NCBI GenBank assembly: GCA_002337055.1
Contig: DDFG01000005.1
Location: 830,222 to 894,221 of the forward strand
Direction: 5' to 3'
Length of the DNA: 64,000 nt
From: Betaproteobacteria bacterium UBA1934
Lineage (GTDB): Bacteria; Pseudomonadota; Gammaproteobacteria; Burkholderiales; Rhodocyclaceae
This document shows positions 1-9,290 of the stretch, in pieces. The notes below the pieces were generated by a model. It did not search any database. It saw only the letters and a program-made list of their open reading frames with translations, and was not told where the DNA came from. The position numbers were made by a program, and so were the translations under genes. Within the stretch, counting starts at the first letter, position 1. The number at the start of each line of letters is the position of its first letter.

Positions 1-190
1 CGCGAGACAGGATTTCGGTGACCGTCAGTGTGCCACAGGCATCGCGGAGTGCAAGCACAATGGCGGCACCGGCGTTGTCCAGCAAGCAGGTGTCGCCCGT
101 GCCACAATGAAAAACCGCGATACAACTCTCGCCCCAGTCTGCAATTTCAAGCTGGGGCTCTCCGCGCCAGAGAGTGATGTTGTCAGGCAA
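1..190 (-). CDS. PqqD-like (HPr-rel-A type) peptide chaperone, partial at the window edge
   Basis: An open minus-strand frame runs off the left edge. From a TTG at 190 it reads LPDNITLWRGEPQLEIADWG, then a stretch with FHCGTGDTCLLD and a hydrophobic helix rich in Ala and Leu. The pattern of Trp, acidic residues, 'GDTxLLD' and a short leucine-rich helix is typical of the PqqD-like proteins of the HPr-rel-A peptide-maturation systems, which lie near exosortase/exopolysaccharide loci. Family assignment is from memory of that pattern and only about 63 residues are visible. The TTG overlaps the end of the upstream gene, so translational coupling is likely. No good ribosome site was seen. The rest, and any HprK-related kinase partner, lies outside the window. 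Confidence 0.55.
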   Translation of the reverse strand, partial: MPDNITLWRGEPQLEIADWGESCIAVFHCGTGDTCLLDNAGAAIVLALRDACGTLTVTEILSR

Positions 191-746
191 ACAAGCTGTC
201 AAAGTACGCGATGACTTGAGCTGCGGGCCAGTTAATGCCTCGCGTGCTATTGACGTAGGGTTGCCCCATCGACGCCGCATTCCACATCGCCTTGATTTCG
301 GCTTCTGTCAGAAAGTCAGGCGCAGCGCCGGTTTTCACGTTGAGCAGTGCGGCAATGACCTTGCGACGCAGCATGATGACATTTCCGCCTCCGGTATCGA
401 GGGCGTCCATTAATGTCATCGTTGCTGGGCTAGCCAGTTGGCCGCCAGGGAAAACATCGTTGAACTTCGATGTGGGAGGCAAATTTTGCGGCCAGCTTTC
501 CGGGTGGGTTTTCCAGTATCCAGGAGATAGACCGCATTCCAAAAGCACAGGGGCTCGACTCACGTTCATGGAGCCGAAAGCTGACGGGGATTTGCACACA
601 TGGGCCATCGCGGGACGACTGGCCAGCGCGGCGAGAACGACCGATGTACCAATTGCGCCGGCCTTGATGAGGCGACGTCGCGCGGGAATGCTCTCACTCG
701 GGGGGGTGGAGGCTTTTTGTTCGGCCCGATGATCGAGATGTTCCAT
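183..746 (-). CDS. Exported GYWK-motif protein of unknown function
   Basis: This is a 187-residue protein that I do not recognise as a characterised family. From the ATG at 746 (AAAGG lies about 8 bases upstream) the N-terminus carries a twin-arginine-like signal, ARRRLIK followed by a hydrophobic stretch. It ends in AMA near residue 48, so Tat export with cleavage is likely. The mature part starts with Cys51, has Cys71, and contains LSPGYWKTHPESW at about 73-85. A 'GYWKxHPxxW' motif recurs in many uncharacterised secreted bacterial proteins. The reading frame is open to 890, but the added 48 residues precede the signal and look non-coding. It overlaps the PqqD-like gene downstream, so it may be that system's substrate; this is inference. 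Confidence 0.75.
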   Translation of the reverse strand: MEHLDHRAEQKASTPPSESIPARRRLIKAGAIGTSVVLAALASRPAMAHVCKSPSAFGSMNVSRAPVLLECGLSPGYWKTHPESWPQNLPPTSKFNDVFPGGQLASPATMTLMDALDTGGGNVIMLRRKVIAALLNVKTGAAPDFLTEAEIKAMWNAASMGQPYVNSTRGINWPAAQVIAYFDSLFA

Positions 747-907
747 AAACTCGCTGCCTTTGCTATGGGTAAGTGGCTGTTCGCGTTTGAATACTATGCG
801 ATCTGAGCCTACAAATCCGTGAATTGTTTCACTAGCGGTGAATAATAGTTTTCCAGATTTCTGCAAGCAATTTTTAAGCCTGTTCCACAAGTTATTGACT
901 TTATTGC

Positions 908-936
908 ATTGTTTGCTCGATCAGGCGACCTGTCAA
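908..936 (-). promoter_or_regulatory. Sigma-70 type promoter for the GYWK gene
   Basis: On the minus strand TTGACA (936-931) is followed after exactly 17 bases by AACAAT (913-908). This is a perfect -35 hexamer with a 4/6 -10 hexamer. Transcription would start near 901 and leave a leader of about 155 bases before the ATG at 746. I saw no riboswitch in that leader. Confidence 0.5.
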
Positions 937-984
937 GGTTAAAAACGCCCTGTCTGTAAAACTTCCCGACAGATTGTTTTGCGG

Positions 985-2016
985 CTATGCTCCATACCCG
1001 TCCGGATTCTGTTGCTGCCAGCGCCAAGCGTCGCGGCACATGTCGTCGAGTTCGCGTTGAGCATGCCAACCCAGTGTTGCGCGGGCGAAGGCGGGGTCGG
1101 CATAACAAGACGCCACGTCGCCCGTTCTGCGCGGGGCGATGCGGTAGGGAATCGGGCGACCCGAGGCACGCCCGAAGGCGGCAACGACATCGAGGACGCT
1201 GTATCCTCGCCCGGTACCGAGGTTAGCGGTCAGGATGCCCGGGGAGCGCGCCAGAATGTCGAGCGCGGCGAGATGTCCGGCCGCCAGATCGACAACATGG
1301 ATGTAATCGCGGACGCCGGTACCGTCCGGTGTCGGATAGTCGTTGCCAAACACACTCAGTTCCGGTCGGCGCCCGACCGCGACCTGAGCGACATAAGGCA
1401 TCAGATTGTTCGGGATGTCGCGTGGATCTTCACCGATCAACCCGCTGGGATGGGCGCCGACTGGGTTGAAGTAGCGCAGCAAGGCGATGCGCCAGGTCGG
1501 TTGGGCGCGAGCGAAGTCGCGCAGCATTTCCTCGATGTGCAGCTTGCTGCGGCCATAGGGATTGGTCGCGCTCAGCGGAAAATCCTCCCGGATCGGCACG
1601 CTCGCCGGGTCGCCGTATACCGTGGCGGAAGAACTGAATACGAGCTTCTCGACGCCAGCCTCGGCCATGGCTTCGAACAGGCGAAGGGAACCGGCGACGT
1701 TGTTGTCGTAGTAGCGCAATGGTTGTTCGACCGATTCGCCCACCGCTTTTAGGCCGGCGAAATGGATGACCGCATCGATGTCGTTCGACCCGAAGATCGC
1801 GCGCAACGCAGCCGCATCCCGAATATCGGCCTCGATCAGACGTGGGGTCTGCCCGGCGATGCGGGCAATGCGATCTAGCACGCGCGGCGAACTGTTGGAG
1901 AAATTGTCGACAATCAGCACCCGATACCCGGCTTCCAGCAACTGCACTGCGGTGTGCGAGCCAATATAGCCGGCGCCGCCGGTGACGAGAATGGTGCGGG
2001 AATTACTGGCGGCCAT
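985..2016 (-). CDS. galE: UDP-glucose 4-epimerase
   Basis: This 343-residue enzyme interconverts UDP-glucose and UDP-galactose with bound NAD, supplying galactosyl units for surface polysaccharide. The N-terminal Rossmann motif TGGAGYIGSH, the Ser of SSSATVYG and the catalytic pair in NPYGRSK (YxxxK) are all present, and the length matches the family. I chose the ATG at 2016 because GAGG lies 6 bases upstream and the product then begins just before the nucleotide-binding strand. The alternative start at 2043 adds nine unlikely residues. The gene overlaps the end of manC by 14 bases, so the two are probably one transcript serving exopolysaccharide synthesis. Confidence 0.95.
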   Translation of the reverse strand: MAASNSRTILVTGGAGYIGSHTAVQLLEAGYRVLIVDNFSNSSPRVLDRIARIAGQTPRLIEADIRDAAALRAIFGSNDIDAVIHFAGLKAVGESVEQPLRYYDNNVAGSLRLFEAMAEAGVEKLVFSSSATVYGDPASVPIREDFPLSATNPYGRSKLHIEEMLRDFARAQPTWRIALLRYFNPVGAHPSGLIGEDPRDIPNNLMPYVAQVAVGRRPELSVFGNDYPTPDGTGVRDYIHVVDLAAGHLAALDILARSPGILTANLGTGRGYSVLDVVAAFGRASGRPIPYRIAPRRTGDVASCYADPAFARATLGWHAQRELDDMCRDAWRWQQQNPDGYGA

Positions 2017-3439
2017 AGTGATCCTCGAAACGGACGATGTCATCCTCGCCCAGATAGCTGCCCGATTGAACCTCGATCATTTCGAGCGGAATCAGACCGG
2101 TGTTCTCAAGCCGGTGGCGGACACCGAGCGGGATATAGGTTGATTGATTCTCGCTGACGAGAAAGGTTTCATCGTCGCGGGTGACGCGAGCAGTGCCGCT
2201 GACGACCACCCAGTGTTCGGCGCGATGATGATGCATCTGTAGCGACAACGAGGCGCCGGGTTTGACCTGGATGCGTTTGACCTGGAAGCGTTCGCCGGCA
2301 TCGACGCCGTCGTACCAGCCCCAGGGGCGATACACTTTGCGATGCCACTGGGTAAGCCCGCGTTCTTCCTGTTTCAACCGGTCGACGATCTTCTTCACAT
2401 CCTGTGCGGCGTCATGGCCGACGACCAATACGGCATCCGGTGTTTCGACGACGATCAGGTCGCGCACACCCAGGCAGGTCACCAGCCGGCTTTCCGAAAT
2501 GGCCAGCGTGTTGTGGGTGTTTTCAAGCATCACGTCGCCTCGCCAGGCATTACCTTCGCTGTCGCGAGGCAGGGCCTTCCACAGCGAGTCCCAGGCGCCG
2601 ACATCTGACCAGCCGGCATCGAGCGGCACGACCACACCTTGCGGCAAATCGGTGCGTCCATCGGTCAGCTTCTCCATCACCGCGTAATCGATCGAGTCGG
2701 CGGGGCAGGCAGCGAAGGCCGCACGGTCGACGCGCAGAAAATCGCCATCCACTTGCTCCTCCGCAAAGGCGGTGCGACAAGCGGCAAGTATGTCGGGTCG
2801 GCACTTTTCGAGTGCAGTCAGCCAAGTTTGTGCCGTCATGACGAAGATGCCGCTGTTCCAGAGGTAGTTGCCGGCATCGAGATAGGCTTGAGCGCGTTCG
2901 AGGTCGGGCTTTTCAACGAAGCGTTGCAGCGCATGCGCGCTGGGTTCGGCAGACAGTGCCGGGCCCTGCTGAAGATAGCCGTAACCGGTTTCGGGGCAAT
3001 CCGGCGCGATGCCGAAAGTCACCGCGCTGCCGTTTGTGGCGAGCTGTGCGGCAACCAGGAGTCGCGCGCGAAAGACGTCTGAACGGGCGATGACATGGTC
3101 GGCCGGCATGATGACCAGAATCCCTTCCGGTTCGTGCCGGGCAGACCACAATGCCGCCAGCGTCAGCGCGGGTGCGGTGTTGCGGCCGCAAGGCTCAAGA
3201 ATCAGGTGGGCTCGGTGGCCAAGCACGCGGGCCTGTTCCGCCACCGCAAACCGATGTTCCTCGTTGCAGACAAACAAGGGGTCGGCAACCTCGGGAAGGC
3301 CATCCAGTCGGCGCAGGGTGGCCTGCAGCATCGATTCGTCGCCGATCAGCGGTAACAGTTGTTTGGGATACTTCTCTCGCGAGAGCGGCCAAAGCCGGCT
3401 TCCCGAGCCGCCGGAGAGAATGACGGGTAGCAGTCGCAT
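2003..3439 (-). CDS. manC: Mannose-1-phosphate guanylyltransferase / mannose-6-phosphate isomerase
   Basis: This is a type II bifunctional enzyme of 478 residues making GDP-mannose. The N-terminal nucleotidyltransferase part carries the pyrophosphorylase signature SGGSGSRLWPLSREKYPKQ. The C-terminal 110 residues form a cupin-type isomerase domain with the metal-binding stretch QMHHHRAEHW. The length is as expected for AlgA/ManC/XanB proteins. The ATG at 3439 has GGGAA about 7 bases upstream; an ATG four codons earlier (3451) has no ribosome site. The gene lies directly upstream of galE and shares its strand. It probably provides precursors for an exopolysaccharide whose other genes lie to the left of the window. 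Confidence 0.93.
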   Translation of the reverse strand: MRLLPVILSGGSGSRLWPLSREKYPKQLLPLIGDESMLQATLRRLDGLPEVADPLFVCNEEHRFAVAEQARVLGHRAHLILEPCGRNTAPALTLAALWSARHEPEGILVIMPADHVIARSDVFRARLLVAAQLATNGSAVTFGIAPDCPETGYGYLQQGPALSAEPSAHALQRFVEKPDLERAQAYLDAGNYLWNSGIFVMTAQTWLTALEKCRPDILAACRTAFAEEQVDGDFLRVDRAAFAACPADSIDYAVMEKLTDGRTDLPQGVVVPLDAGWSDVGAWDSLWKALPRDSEGNAWRGDVMLENTHNTLAISESRLVTCLGVRDLIVVETPDAVLVVGHDAAQDVKKIVDRLKQEERGLTQWHRKVYRPWGWYDGVDAGERFQVKRIQVKPGASLSLQMHHHRAEHWVVVSGTARVTRDDETFLVSENQSTYIPLGVRHRLENTGLIPLEMIEVQSGSYLGEDDIVRFEDHYGRQ

Positions 3440-3594
3440 GACGATTCCCATTGAGGATCATGCCGTGATTCTACCCCGCGCGGCACGCGAAAAACGCCGC
3501 GAATCGCTACCAGCGATGCCTGCTCTTGGTTAGACTGATTGCATTCGTGCGCGGTGGGCGCCATGATGATCGAATTCGGAAAAATAATTCGCGG

Positions 3595-5430
3595 ATGATT
3601 TCTGGAATGAACGGAATACCGGTTGCCAACGACGCGTCCCGATGTGCGCGCACTGTCGAGGTGCTGCGTGCCAGCCGGTTGTTCGAGGCACTGGAACCTG
3701 CTCTGCTGGAGGCCTTGGCGGGTAGTTTGGAGATCGTGACAATCAGCGGCGGTAGCGCCATCTTCCGCGAAAGCGAAGGGGCGGACAGCATGCTGATCGT
3801 TCTTAGCGGTCGCCTGCGCGTTTCGCGCCGGAACGCGGAAGGCAGCTTGCTGCTTTACAACGAAATTACGGCAGGCGAATGCGTCGGCGAAACTGGCATG
3901 ATTCTTCGTCAGGCCCGCACCGCCGATGTCACCGCGCTGCGCGACTCGACATTGGGATTTCTCGGCCGCTCAGCCTATGAGTCGCTGCTGGCGCGCTTTC
4001 CGGTGGCCATTAACCGGGTGTTTTCGCAGGCGATCTACAATCAGCTTCGCCATCAGCCGCAGCACTTGCGGCGACCGCGCGCCGAGTCCTTCGTACTGGT
4101 GCCGTTGAGTCCGGAGGTTGATATCGAGGGGGTAGCAGAAGACCTGCGCGACAGCTTTGCACGCCGTGGTCGAGTACACGTCCTTCGGTTGAGCGAGTCC
4201 GATCGTCATGGCGATCGTCAGGTGGCCATTGATCAGCTTGAGACGCTTGAAACGGCGCATGATTTCCTGCTCATGCTGGCTGACCCGCGAGAGCCGGAGG
4301 CGTTTCGCCAGGCCTTCCGGCAAGCGGATCAACTGGTGTTTGTCGCCGCCGCGACACAGCCGACCGGACGCATGCCGATTGAAGACAGGTTGGCGGGCGA
4401 ACCAGGTTTTATCCTGAAACGTCAGCATTTGGTCGTGGTCCATGACGTTGACGAGAGTGTGCCCTGTTCCACCCGATTCTGGAAAGACGGGCGCTCGGTC
4501 GAGCGTGTCTATCCTGTGCGGTTTGGCAATGCCGACGATTACGACCGTCTCGTCCGTTTTCTGACCGGATCTGCCGTCGGTCTGGTGCTGGGAGGTGGCG
4601 GCGCGCGCGGGTTTGCGCATCTCGGGGTGTTGCGCGCCTTTGAGGAAGCGGGCGTGCCGGTGGATCTGATCGGCGGCAACTCCATGGGCGCCCTGATCGG
4701 CGCCCAATACGCGCTGGGCGCCAGTCTGGACGATATCTGCCGGCAGACCCTCTGGTTTGCACAGGGCGGCGAACATCCGACCCTTCCCGTGGTCTCGCTG
4801 CTCTCCGGCAAACGTCTGGCGCGCGATCTTGAAAAACTCTTCGGCGAGGCGTTGATCGAGCGTCTCTGGCGGCCTTACTTTGCAGCCGCCTGCAATCTGA
4901 CGCGAGCCTGTACCACGGTACAAGATTCTGGTCCGATCTGGCGTGCCGTACTGGCCAGCAATTCGCCAGCCGGTCTCCTGCCCCCTGTGCCGCGTGGTGG
5001 CGAATTGCTGGTTGATGGCGCCATTCTCGACAATGTGCCGGTGGCGGCAATGCGCACCCGTCTCGGCACACCGCTCGAAATGCGGCATGGCAACGGCACC
5101 GTGGTGGCTATCGATGTCGACGTCCAGGACGATCTCAGCGTCGAGCCGGAGATGCAGCGCCTCTCTGCCTGGCGCCAGACCAAGCGGTTTTTGCGTCTCG
5201 ACAAGCGGTCGCATCCGAGCATCGCCGACATCCTCTATCGCGCTGGCCATATCGGCGGGCTGCACCAGCGCGAACGAACAATGGCGATGGCCGACATTTA
5301 CCTTCAGCCCCCGGTCAGCGAATTCGCGCTGATGGCCTACCGCCGGGCGCCCGAAATCATCGAGGCGGGGTACCGTTACGCCCGGCAGGAAATCGAGCGC
5401 TGGCAGCACTTGCGGCGTACTCCGCAATGA
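3595..5430 (+). CDS. Patatin-like phospholipase with N-terminal cyclic-nucleotide-binding domain (NTE type)
   Basis: This 611-residue predicted serine lipase/esterase resembles bacterial NTE/RssA-like proteins. Residues about 10-130 form a Crp-like cNMP-binding fold (ESEGADSMLIVLSGRLRVSR, GECVGETGMI). A linker region of about 150 residues follows, then the patatin domain. That domain has the oxyanion loop GGGGARGF at 333, the nucleophile Ser363 in GNSMG and Asp474 in DGAILDN, so the catalytic dyad is complete. The start is uncertain: ATGs at 3595 and 3607 both lack a strong ribosome site, and the frame is open from 3526. The stop overlaps the NRPS start (ATGA at 5427), so the lipase is translationally coupled to the NRPS. 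Substrate unknown; it may release fatty acid for that pathway (inference). Confidence 0.88.
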   Translation: MISGMNGIPVANDASRCARTVEVLRASRLFEALEPALLEALAGSLEIVTISGGSAIFRESEGADSMLIVLSGRLRVSRRNAEGSLLLYNEITAGECVGETGMILRQARTADVTALRDSTLGFLGRSAYESLLARFPVAINRVFSQAIYNQLRHQPQHLRRPRAESFVLVPLSPEVDIEGVAEDLRDSFARRGRVHVLRLSESDRHGDRQVAIDQLETLETAHDFLLMLADPREPEAFRQAFRQADQLVFVAAATQPTGRMPIEDRLAGEPGFILKRQHLVVVHDVDESVPCSTRFWKDGRSVERVYPVRFGNADDYDRLVRFLTGSAVGLVLGGGGARGFAHLGVLRAFEEAGVPVDLIGGNSMGALIGAQYALGASLDDICRQTLWFAQGGEHPTLPVVSLLSGKRLARDLEKLFGEALIERLWRPYFAAACNLTRACTTVQDSGPIWRAVLASNSPAGLLPPVPRGGELLVDGAILDNVPVAAMRTRLGTPLEMRHGNGTVVAIDVDVQDDLSVEPEMQRLSAWRQTKRFLRLDKRSHPSIADILYRAGHIGGLHQRERTMAMADIYLQPPVSEFALMAYRRAPEIIEAGYRYARQEIERWQHLRRTPQ

Positions 5431-8400
5431 GTCCGGAGAGCCGTGGCACTTCGGCGGATGATGTCGCGGCAGGGCCCGATGACGTGCAGGGGTTTTCGCT
5501 GGCGCAGCACGAAGTTTGGCTCGATCAAGCGGCATGGCCGGGCAGCGCTCATTTGAATATCGGCGGCGGCGGGTTTGTGGATGGCGAGGTCGACGTTGAG
5601 CGCTTGTCGGTCGCGTTGTCCAGACTGGTGGCAGAAAGCGAAGCGTTGCGCCTGGTGCCGTTGCCGCAGGGCGGACAACGGCTGCTGGCCGAGTATCCGA
5701 GGCCACTCCAGGTGCTCAATTTTACGGGCGAATCCGACCCGGTCGCGGCAATGCGCGCCTGGTGGAAGCGGGAAATGGCGACCCCCTTCGTATTTGACGG
5801 CACGCCGCCCTGGCGCATGACGTTATTGCATGGAGGCGACCGGCTGTATTGCCTGACCATCCGCTTCCATCATGTTGTCATGGATGGATGGGGGACCATG
5901 CAGGTCATCCAGCGTCTTGCCGAGTGGTACAACGCGCCCGAGGAAGCGGCTGCGTCGGCGTATCCCCCGGAAAGTTTGCGGTCGGCAATTGCCGAGGCTC
6001 TGGCATATCGGGCATCGTCCGCTTTTGCCGACGATGCGTCGTTCTGGATTCGACAACTGCCGACACTGCCGCCACCGCTGTTCGAGCGGCGATTTGCCGC
6101 CCCGACAAAGGCGGATGGCCCCCCACCAGCGCAGGTTTGCACCTTCGGCATCCGTCGTGCCGACTACGATCATGCAAGCGTTCGGACGCAAGATCTGGGG
6201 CAAAGCCTCTTCACTGTCTGCCTAGCAGCGCTGGCGATCTATCTTGCCCGTACCTGCCAGCGCACACGTATTGTCGTCGGTGTGCCGACCCTGAACCGGA
6301 GCAAACGATTCAGGCGGCTACCGGGCATGTTCGTCGGGGTGATGCCTATCGTTATCGAAGTGGCACCCGGAAGCGGAGTTGGCGAACTGATCGCCCGCGT
6401 CGGCGCGACCTTGCGCGCGGCGATGCGGCACGCGCGCTATCCGCTCAGCGAAATCGGACGCGCATTGCAGGTGATTCGACAAGGGCGCGACGGGTTGTTC
6501 GACGTGCTCTTCTCGTTCGAACGCCAGGATTACACCTTGCGCTTGGGCGATGCCCCGTCGCGCGAGCCCTGTCAGCATTTTTCAGGTCTGGCACGCTACC
6601 CGCTTGGTGTCACCCTGTGCGAGTTTCACGCACACGAAGATCTGCGGCTGATTTTCGAGGCCAGCACGGCCTGCTTTGCGCCCGGCCATGCGGAACTCCT
6701 CGGGCCGCGCCTGTGGCAGACCGTCACGAGTTTGCTCGATCATCTCGACGAGCCGGTCGAAAACGTTGATATCCTGCCCGCTGCCGAGCGTTGGGCAGTC
6801 ACCGAAGGTATCCATCAGGGACTGGCCAGCGTCGTTGCGCCGCAGCCCTTCATCGCGTTGTTCGAGCACCAGGCGAGGCTGAACGGACATGCCCCTGCGT
6901 TGCTTTGGGACGGTGGCCTGATGGATTACCGCACCCTGGCCGCTGAAACGCGGCGCCTGGCGTCGCGCCTGGCTGACGTCGGGGTGGCGCACGGTGCTGT
7001 CGTTGCCATCGCCTGCGAGCGTTCGCCCGAACTGATCGTGGCCATCCTCGCGGTGGCTCGGGCAGGAGGGGCTTTTTTGCCCCTCGATGTGGAGGCGCCA
7101 GATGCTCGTCTGATCGGCATTTTGGCGGAAAGCGGAGCACTCGTGCTATTGATGGGCGCCGCCCAGCGTGACCGTTTGGCAGCTTCCAACGTACGTCGTT
7201 TGGTCATTGCCGAGGCGTCGTTGTCAGGCGGACGGGTTGAGTTGCCACCCTTGCCCACGGCTGATGACCTGGCGTATGTCCTCTACACGTCCGGATCGAC
7301 CGGGCGGCCCAAAGGCGTGGCTATAGACCACGCTGCACTGACCCGCCGTCTCGCCTGGCTTTCCCGAGCGTGGGGAATACAGCCTGAGGATCGTTCGGCA
7401 CTGGCTACGCAGATCAGTTTCGACCCATCACTGATCGAGTTGTGCCTGCCGCTGATCCACGGTGCCAGCATTGCGTTACCGCCGCCTGGCCGGCAGTTGC
7501 CGGAATCGCTGGTGGCGTTTGCCATCCGGCATGGCGTGAGTTTCATGGCCTTTGTACCTTCCACCTTGCGCCGTTTCTGCGACGGCATCGATTCCGCCGA
7601 GGGTTTGCGCCTGCGCGTGGCCTGCTGCGGCGGCGAAGTGTTGCCGCCCGAGGTTGCGCGTCGTTTTATGCGCCTTACCGGTGCGCGGCTCTTCAATGTG
7701 TATGGGCCGACTGAGACTGCGATTTTTGCCACCGCCTGGCCGTGCGACAGCGACGAGAGCAATCAGCCGTTGCCTATTGGCCGACCGATTGACGACACGC
7801 GCGTTGCGGTGCTCGATGAAGTTGGCCGGCCGGTTCCCTTTTTTGTGGTGGGCGAAATTTACCTGGGGGGTGTGGTGACCCGGGGTTACCTGAATCGTCG
7901 GGAACTCGACGCCGACGCACTGGTCCCGGATCCAGTCCGCCCCGGCGCCTGTCTGTACCGTACTGGCGATCTGGGCTGGCTCGCACCGGACGGCAGTCTG
8001 TATTTCGCCGGCCGGCGCGATCGCCAGCTCAAGCTGCGCGGTTATCGCATCGAGCCCGGCGAGATTGAAGCCCAACTCGCCTTCTGCGCCGGAGTTTCGC
8101 AGGCAGCCGTCAAGACGGTCGAGATTGATGGACGACAAGAGTTGCAGGCTTGGGTGGCGATGCCCTCCGGCGGCGATGTCGTCACCCTGCGCAACGCGCT
8201 GAGACAGCGTTTGCCGGACTACATGTTGCCTTCCGCGCTGACTCTATTGTCTGCTCTGCCGGAGACGGCCAGCGGCAAGATCGATTACGACCGGCTTGAG
8301 CCGGTTCGCCGTGCGACCGGCGGCGGAGTGGCGCGGCCGCCGTCAGGACGCCTTGAAACCGACCTGCTGGCGTTGTGGGAAAAGGCCTTGCAGCGTCATC

Positions 8401-9290
8401 CGCTTAACGTCTGCGACGACTTCTTCGACGTGGGCGGCGACTCTCTGGCCGCTGTCGATATCCTTGCCGGTGTCGCGCGCCTGACTGGAAGGCGCCTGCC
8501 GTTATATCAGCTGACCGAGCATGCCACGGTCGAAAAGCTTGCCGCTCTGCTTGCCAGCGAACCCGGCGAGGGCAGTCTGATCCAGCCGCTGGGCGACGCT
8601 TCGTGCACGGGCGGTCGGCCTTTGTATCTGGCGGCATCGGGCTATGGTGATTTCGGTCGTTTTTCGACGCTGGCCGATGCTCTGGGGCCGGCTGTGGCGG
8701 TACATATGTTGCAGCCGCCATCACACGGCGAGTTTGCCGATGTCGGCGAACTGGCGGCTTTGTACGCCGAGCGAATCGCACAGCGGCCGGATGCGGGCGG
8801 ATGGCTGGCAGGTTTTTCGGTGGCGGGCCTGTTTGCGCTGGAGACCTGCCGTCAGCTACGTCAGCGTGGCATTCCGGTGCGCGGGCTGATCCTGATCGAC
8901 ACGTTGTATCCCGGACGGGCCTTTCGCGCCGCGCGTCTGTGGAGCGTGGCGGGCTGGCTGGTGCGCGTGCTACGCCTGCACAACCTCAACGTCAATGGAC
9001 GGCGCCTGGGCAGCCTGTTCTCCGACCCAGGCCTACTTGCGCAAGTGCGTGCCATCGCCGACTATCATCCGGCGCCGATGCCTGCGCAGGTGGTGTTGAT
9101 CAAATCGGCGGGCATGCTTTTCTGGCAATCGTGGGCCTTCCGCGGCTGGCGGCGCCTGTTTGGAGAAACCCTGCAAGAGCGGGTGGTGCCGGGCATGCAT
9201 GGCTCAATGTTCGACGCCGGCCGAGTTGATGGGCTGGCCGAGGCGATTGTTGCGGCCTGTGAGGCGGGTGAGGGAAAGGTGTCGACGTGA
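5427..9290 (+). CDS. Single-module nonribosomal peptide synthetase (C-A-T-TE)
   Basis: This 1287-residue multidomain enzyme has, in order: a condensation domain (about 20-440) with the active-site motif HHVVMDG at 148-154; an adenylation domain (about 465-975) with LYTSGSTGRPKG, NVYGPTETA, YRTGDLGW and the Lys motif ASGKID; a carrier domain with FFDVGGDSLA near 1000; and a thioesterase with the nucleophile Ser1131 in GFSVAG and a C-terminal His in MHGSM. Aligning the pocket by eye gives roughly D-P-I-A-C-G-V-I-F; I cannot assign a substrate. An N-terminal C domain in a lone module suggests N-acylation of one amino acid, or a partner elsewhere. It is coupled by ATGA to the lipase upstream and by GTGA to the membrane gene downstream. 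No phosphopantetheinyl transferase lies in the window. Confidence 0.93.
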   Translation: MSPESRGTSADDVAAGPDDVQGFSLAQHEVWLDQAAWPGSAHLNIGGGGFVDGEVDVERLSVALSRLVAESEALRLVPLPQGGQRLLAEYPRPLQVLNFTGESDPVAAMRAWWKREMATPFVFDGTPPWRMTLLHGGDRLYCLTIRFHHVVMDGWGTMQVIQRLAEWYNAPEEAAASAYPPESLRSAIAEALAYRASSAFADDASFWIRQLPTLPPPLFERRFAAPTKADGPPPAQVCTFGIRRADYDHASVRTQDLGQSLFTVCLAALAIYLARTCQRTRIVVGVPTLNRSKRFRRLPGMFVGVMPIVIEVAPGSGVGELIARVGATLRAAMRHARYPLSEIGRALQVIRQGRDGLFDVLFSFERQDYTLRLGDAPSREPCQHFSGLARYPLGVTLCEFHAHEDLRLIFEASTACFAPGHAELLGPRLWQTVTSLLDHLDEPVENVDILPAAERWAVTEGIHQGLASVVAPQPFIALFEHQARLNGHAPALLWDGGLMDYRTLAAETRRLASRLADVGVAHGAVVAIACERSPELIVAILAVARAGGAFLPLDVEAPDARLIGILAESGALVLLMGAAQRDRLAASNVRRLVIAEASLSGGRVELPPLPTADDLAYVLYTSGSTGRPKGVAIDHAALTRRLAWLSRAWGIQPEDRSALATQISFDPSLIELCLPLIHGASIALPPPGRQLPESLVAFAIRHGVSFMAFVPSTLRRFCDGIDSAEGLRLRVACCGGEVLPPEVARRFMRLTGARLFNVYGPTETAIFATAWPCDSDESNQPLPIGRPIDDTRVAVLDEVGRPVPFFVVGEIYLGGVVTRGYLNRRELDADALVPDPVRPGACLYRTGDLGWLAPDGSLYFAGRRDRQLKLRGYRIEPGEIEAQLAFCAGVSQAAVKTVEIDGRQELQAWVAMPSGGDVVTLRNALRQRLPDYMLPSALTLLSALPETASGKIDYDRLEPVRRATGGGVARPPSGRLETDLLALWEKALQRHPLNVCDDFFDVGGDSLAAVDILAGVARLTGRRLPLYQLTEHATVEKLAALLASEPGEGSLIQPLGDASCTGGRPLYLAASGYGDFGRFSTLADALGPAVAVHMLQPPSHGEFADVGELAALYAERIAQRPDAGGWLAGFSVAGLFALETCRQLRQRGIPVRGLILIDTLYPGRAFRAARLWSVAGWLVRVLRLHNLNVNGRRLGSLFSDPGLLAQVRAIADYHPAPMPAQVVLIKSAGMLFWQSWAFRGWRRLFGETLQERVVPGMHGSMFDAGRVDGLAEAIVAACEAGEGKVST

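Noticed and set aside
960..984. Terminator after galE
   Set aside because: A five-base stem (CTGTC/GACAG) followed by a few T residues is present on the minus strand, but it is too weak to call.
3970..5706. 578-codon minus-strand open frame opposite the lipase and NRPS
   Set aside because: It is a shadow of the genes on the plus strand; no ribosome site and no recognisable domain.
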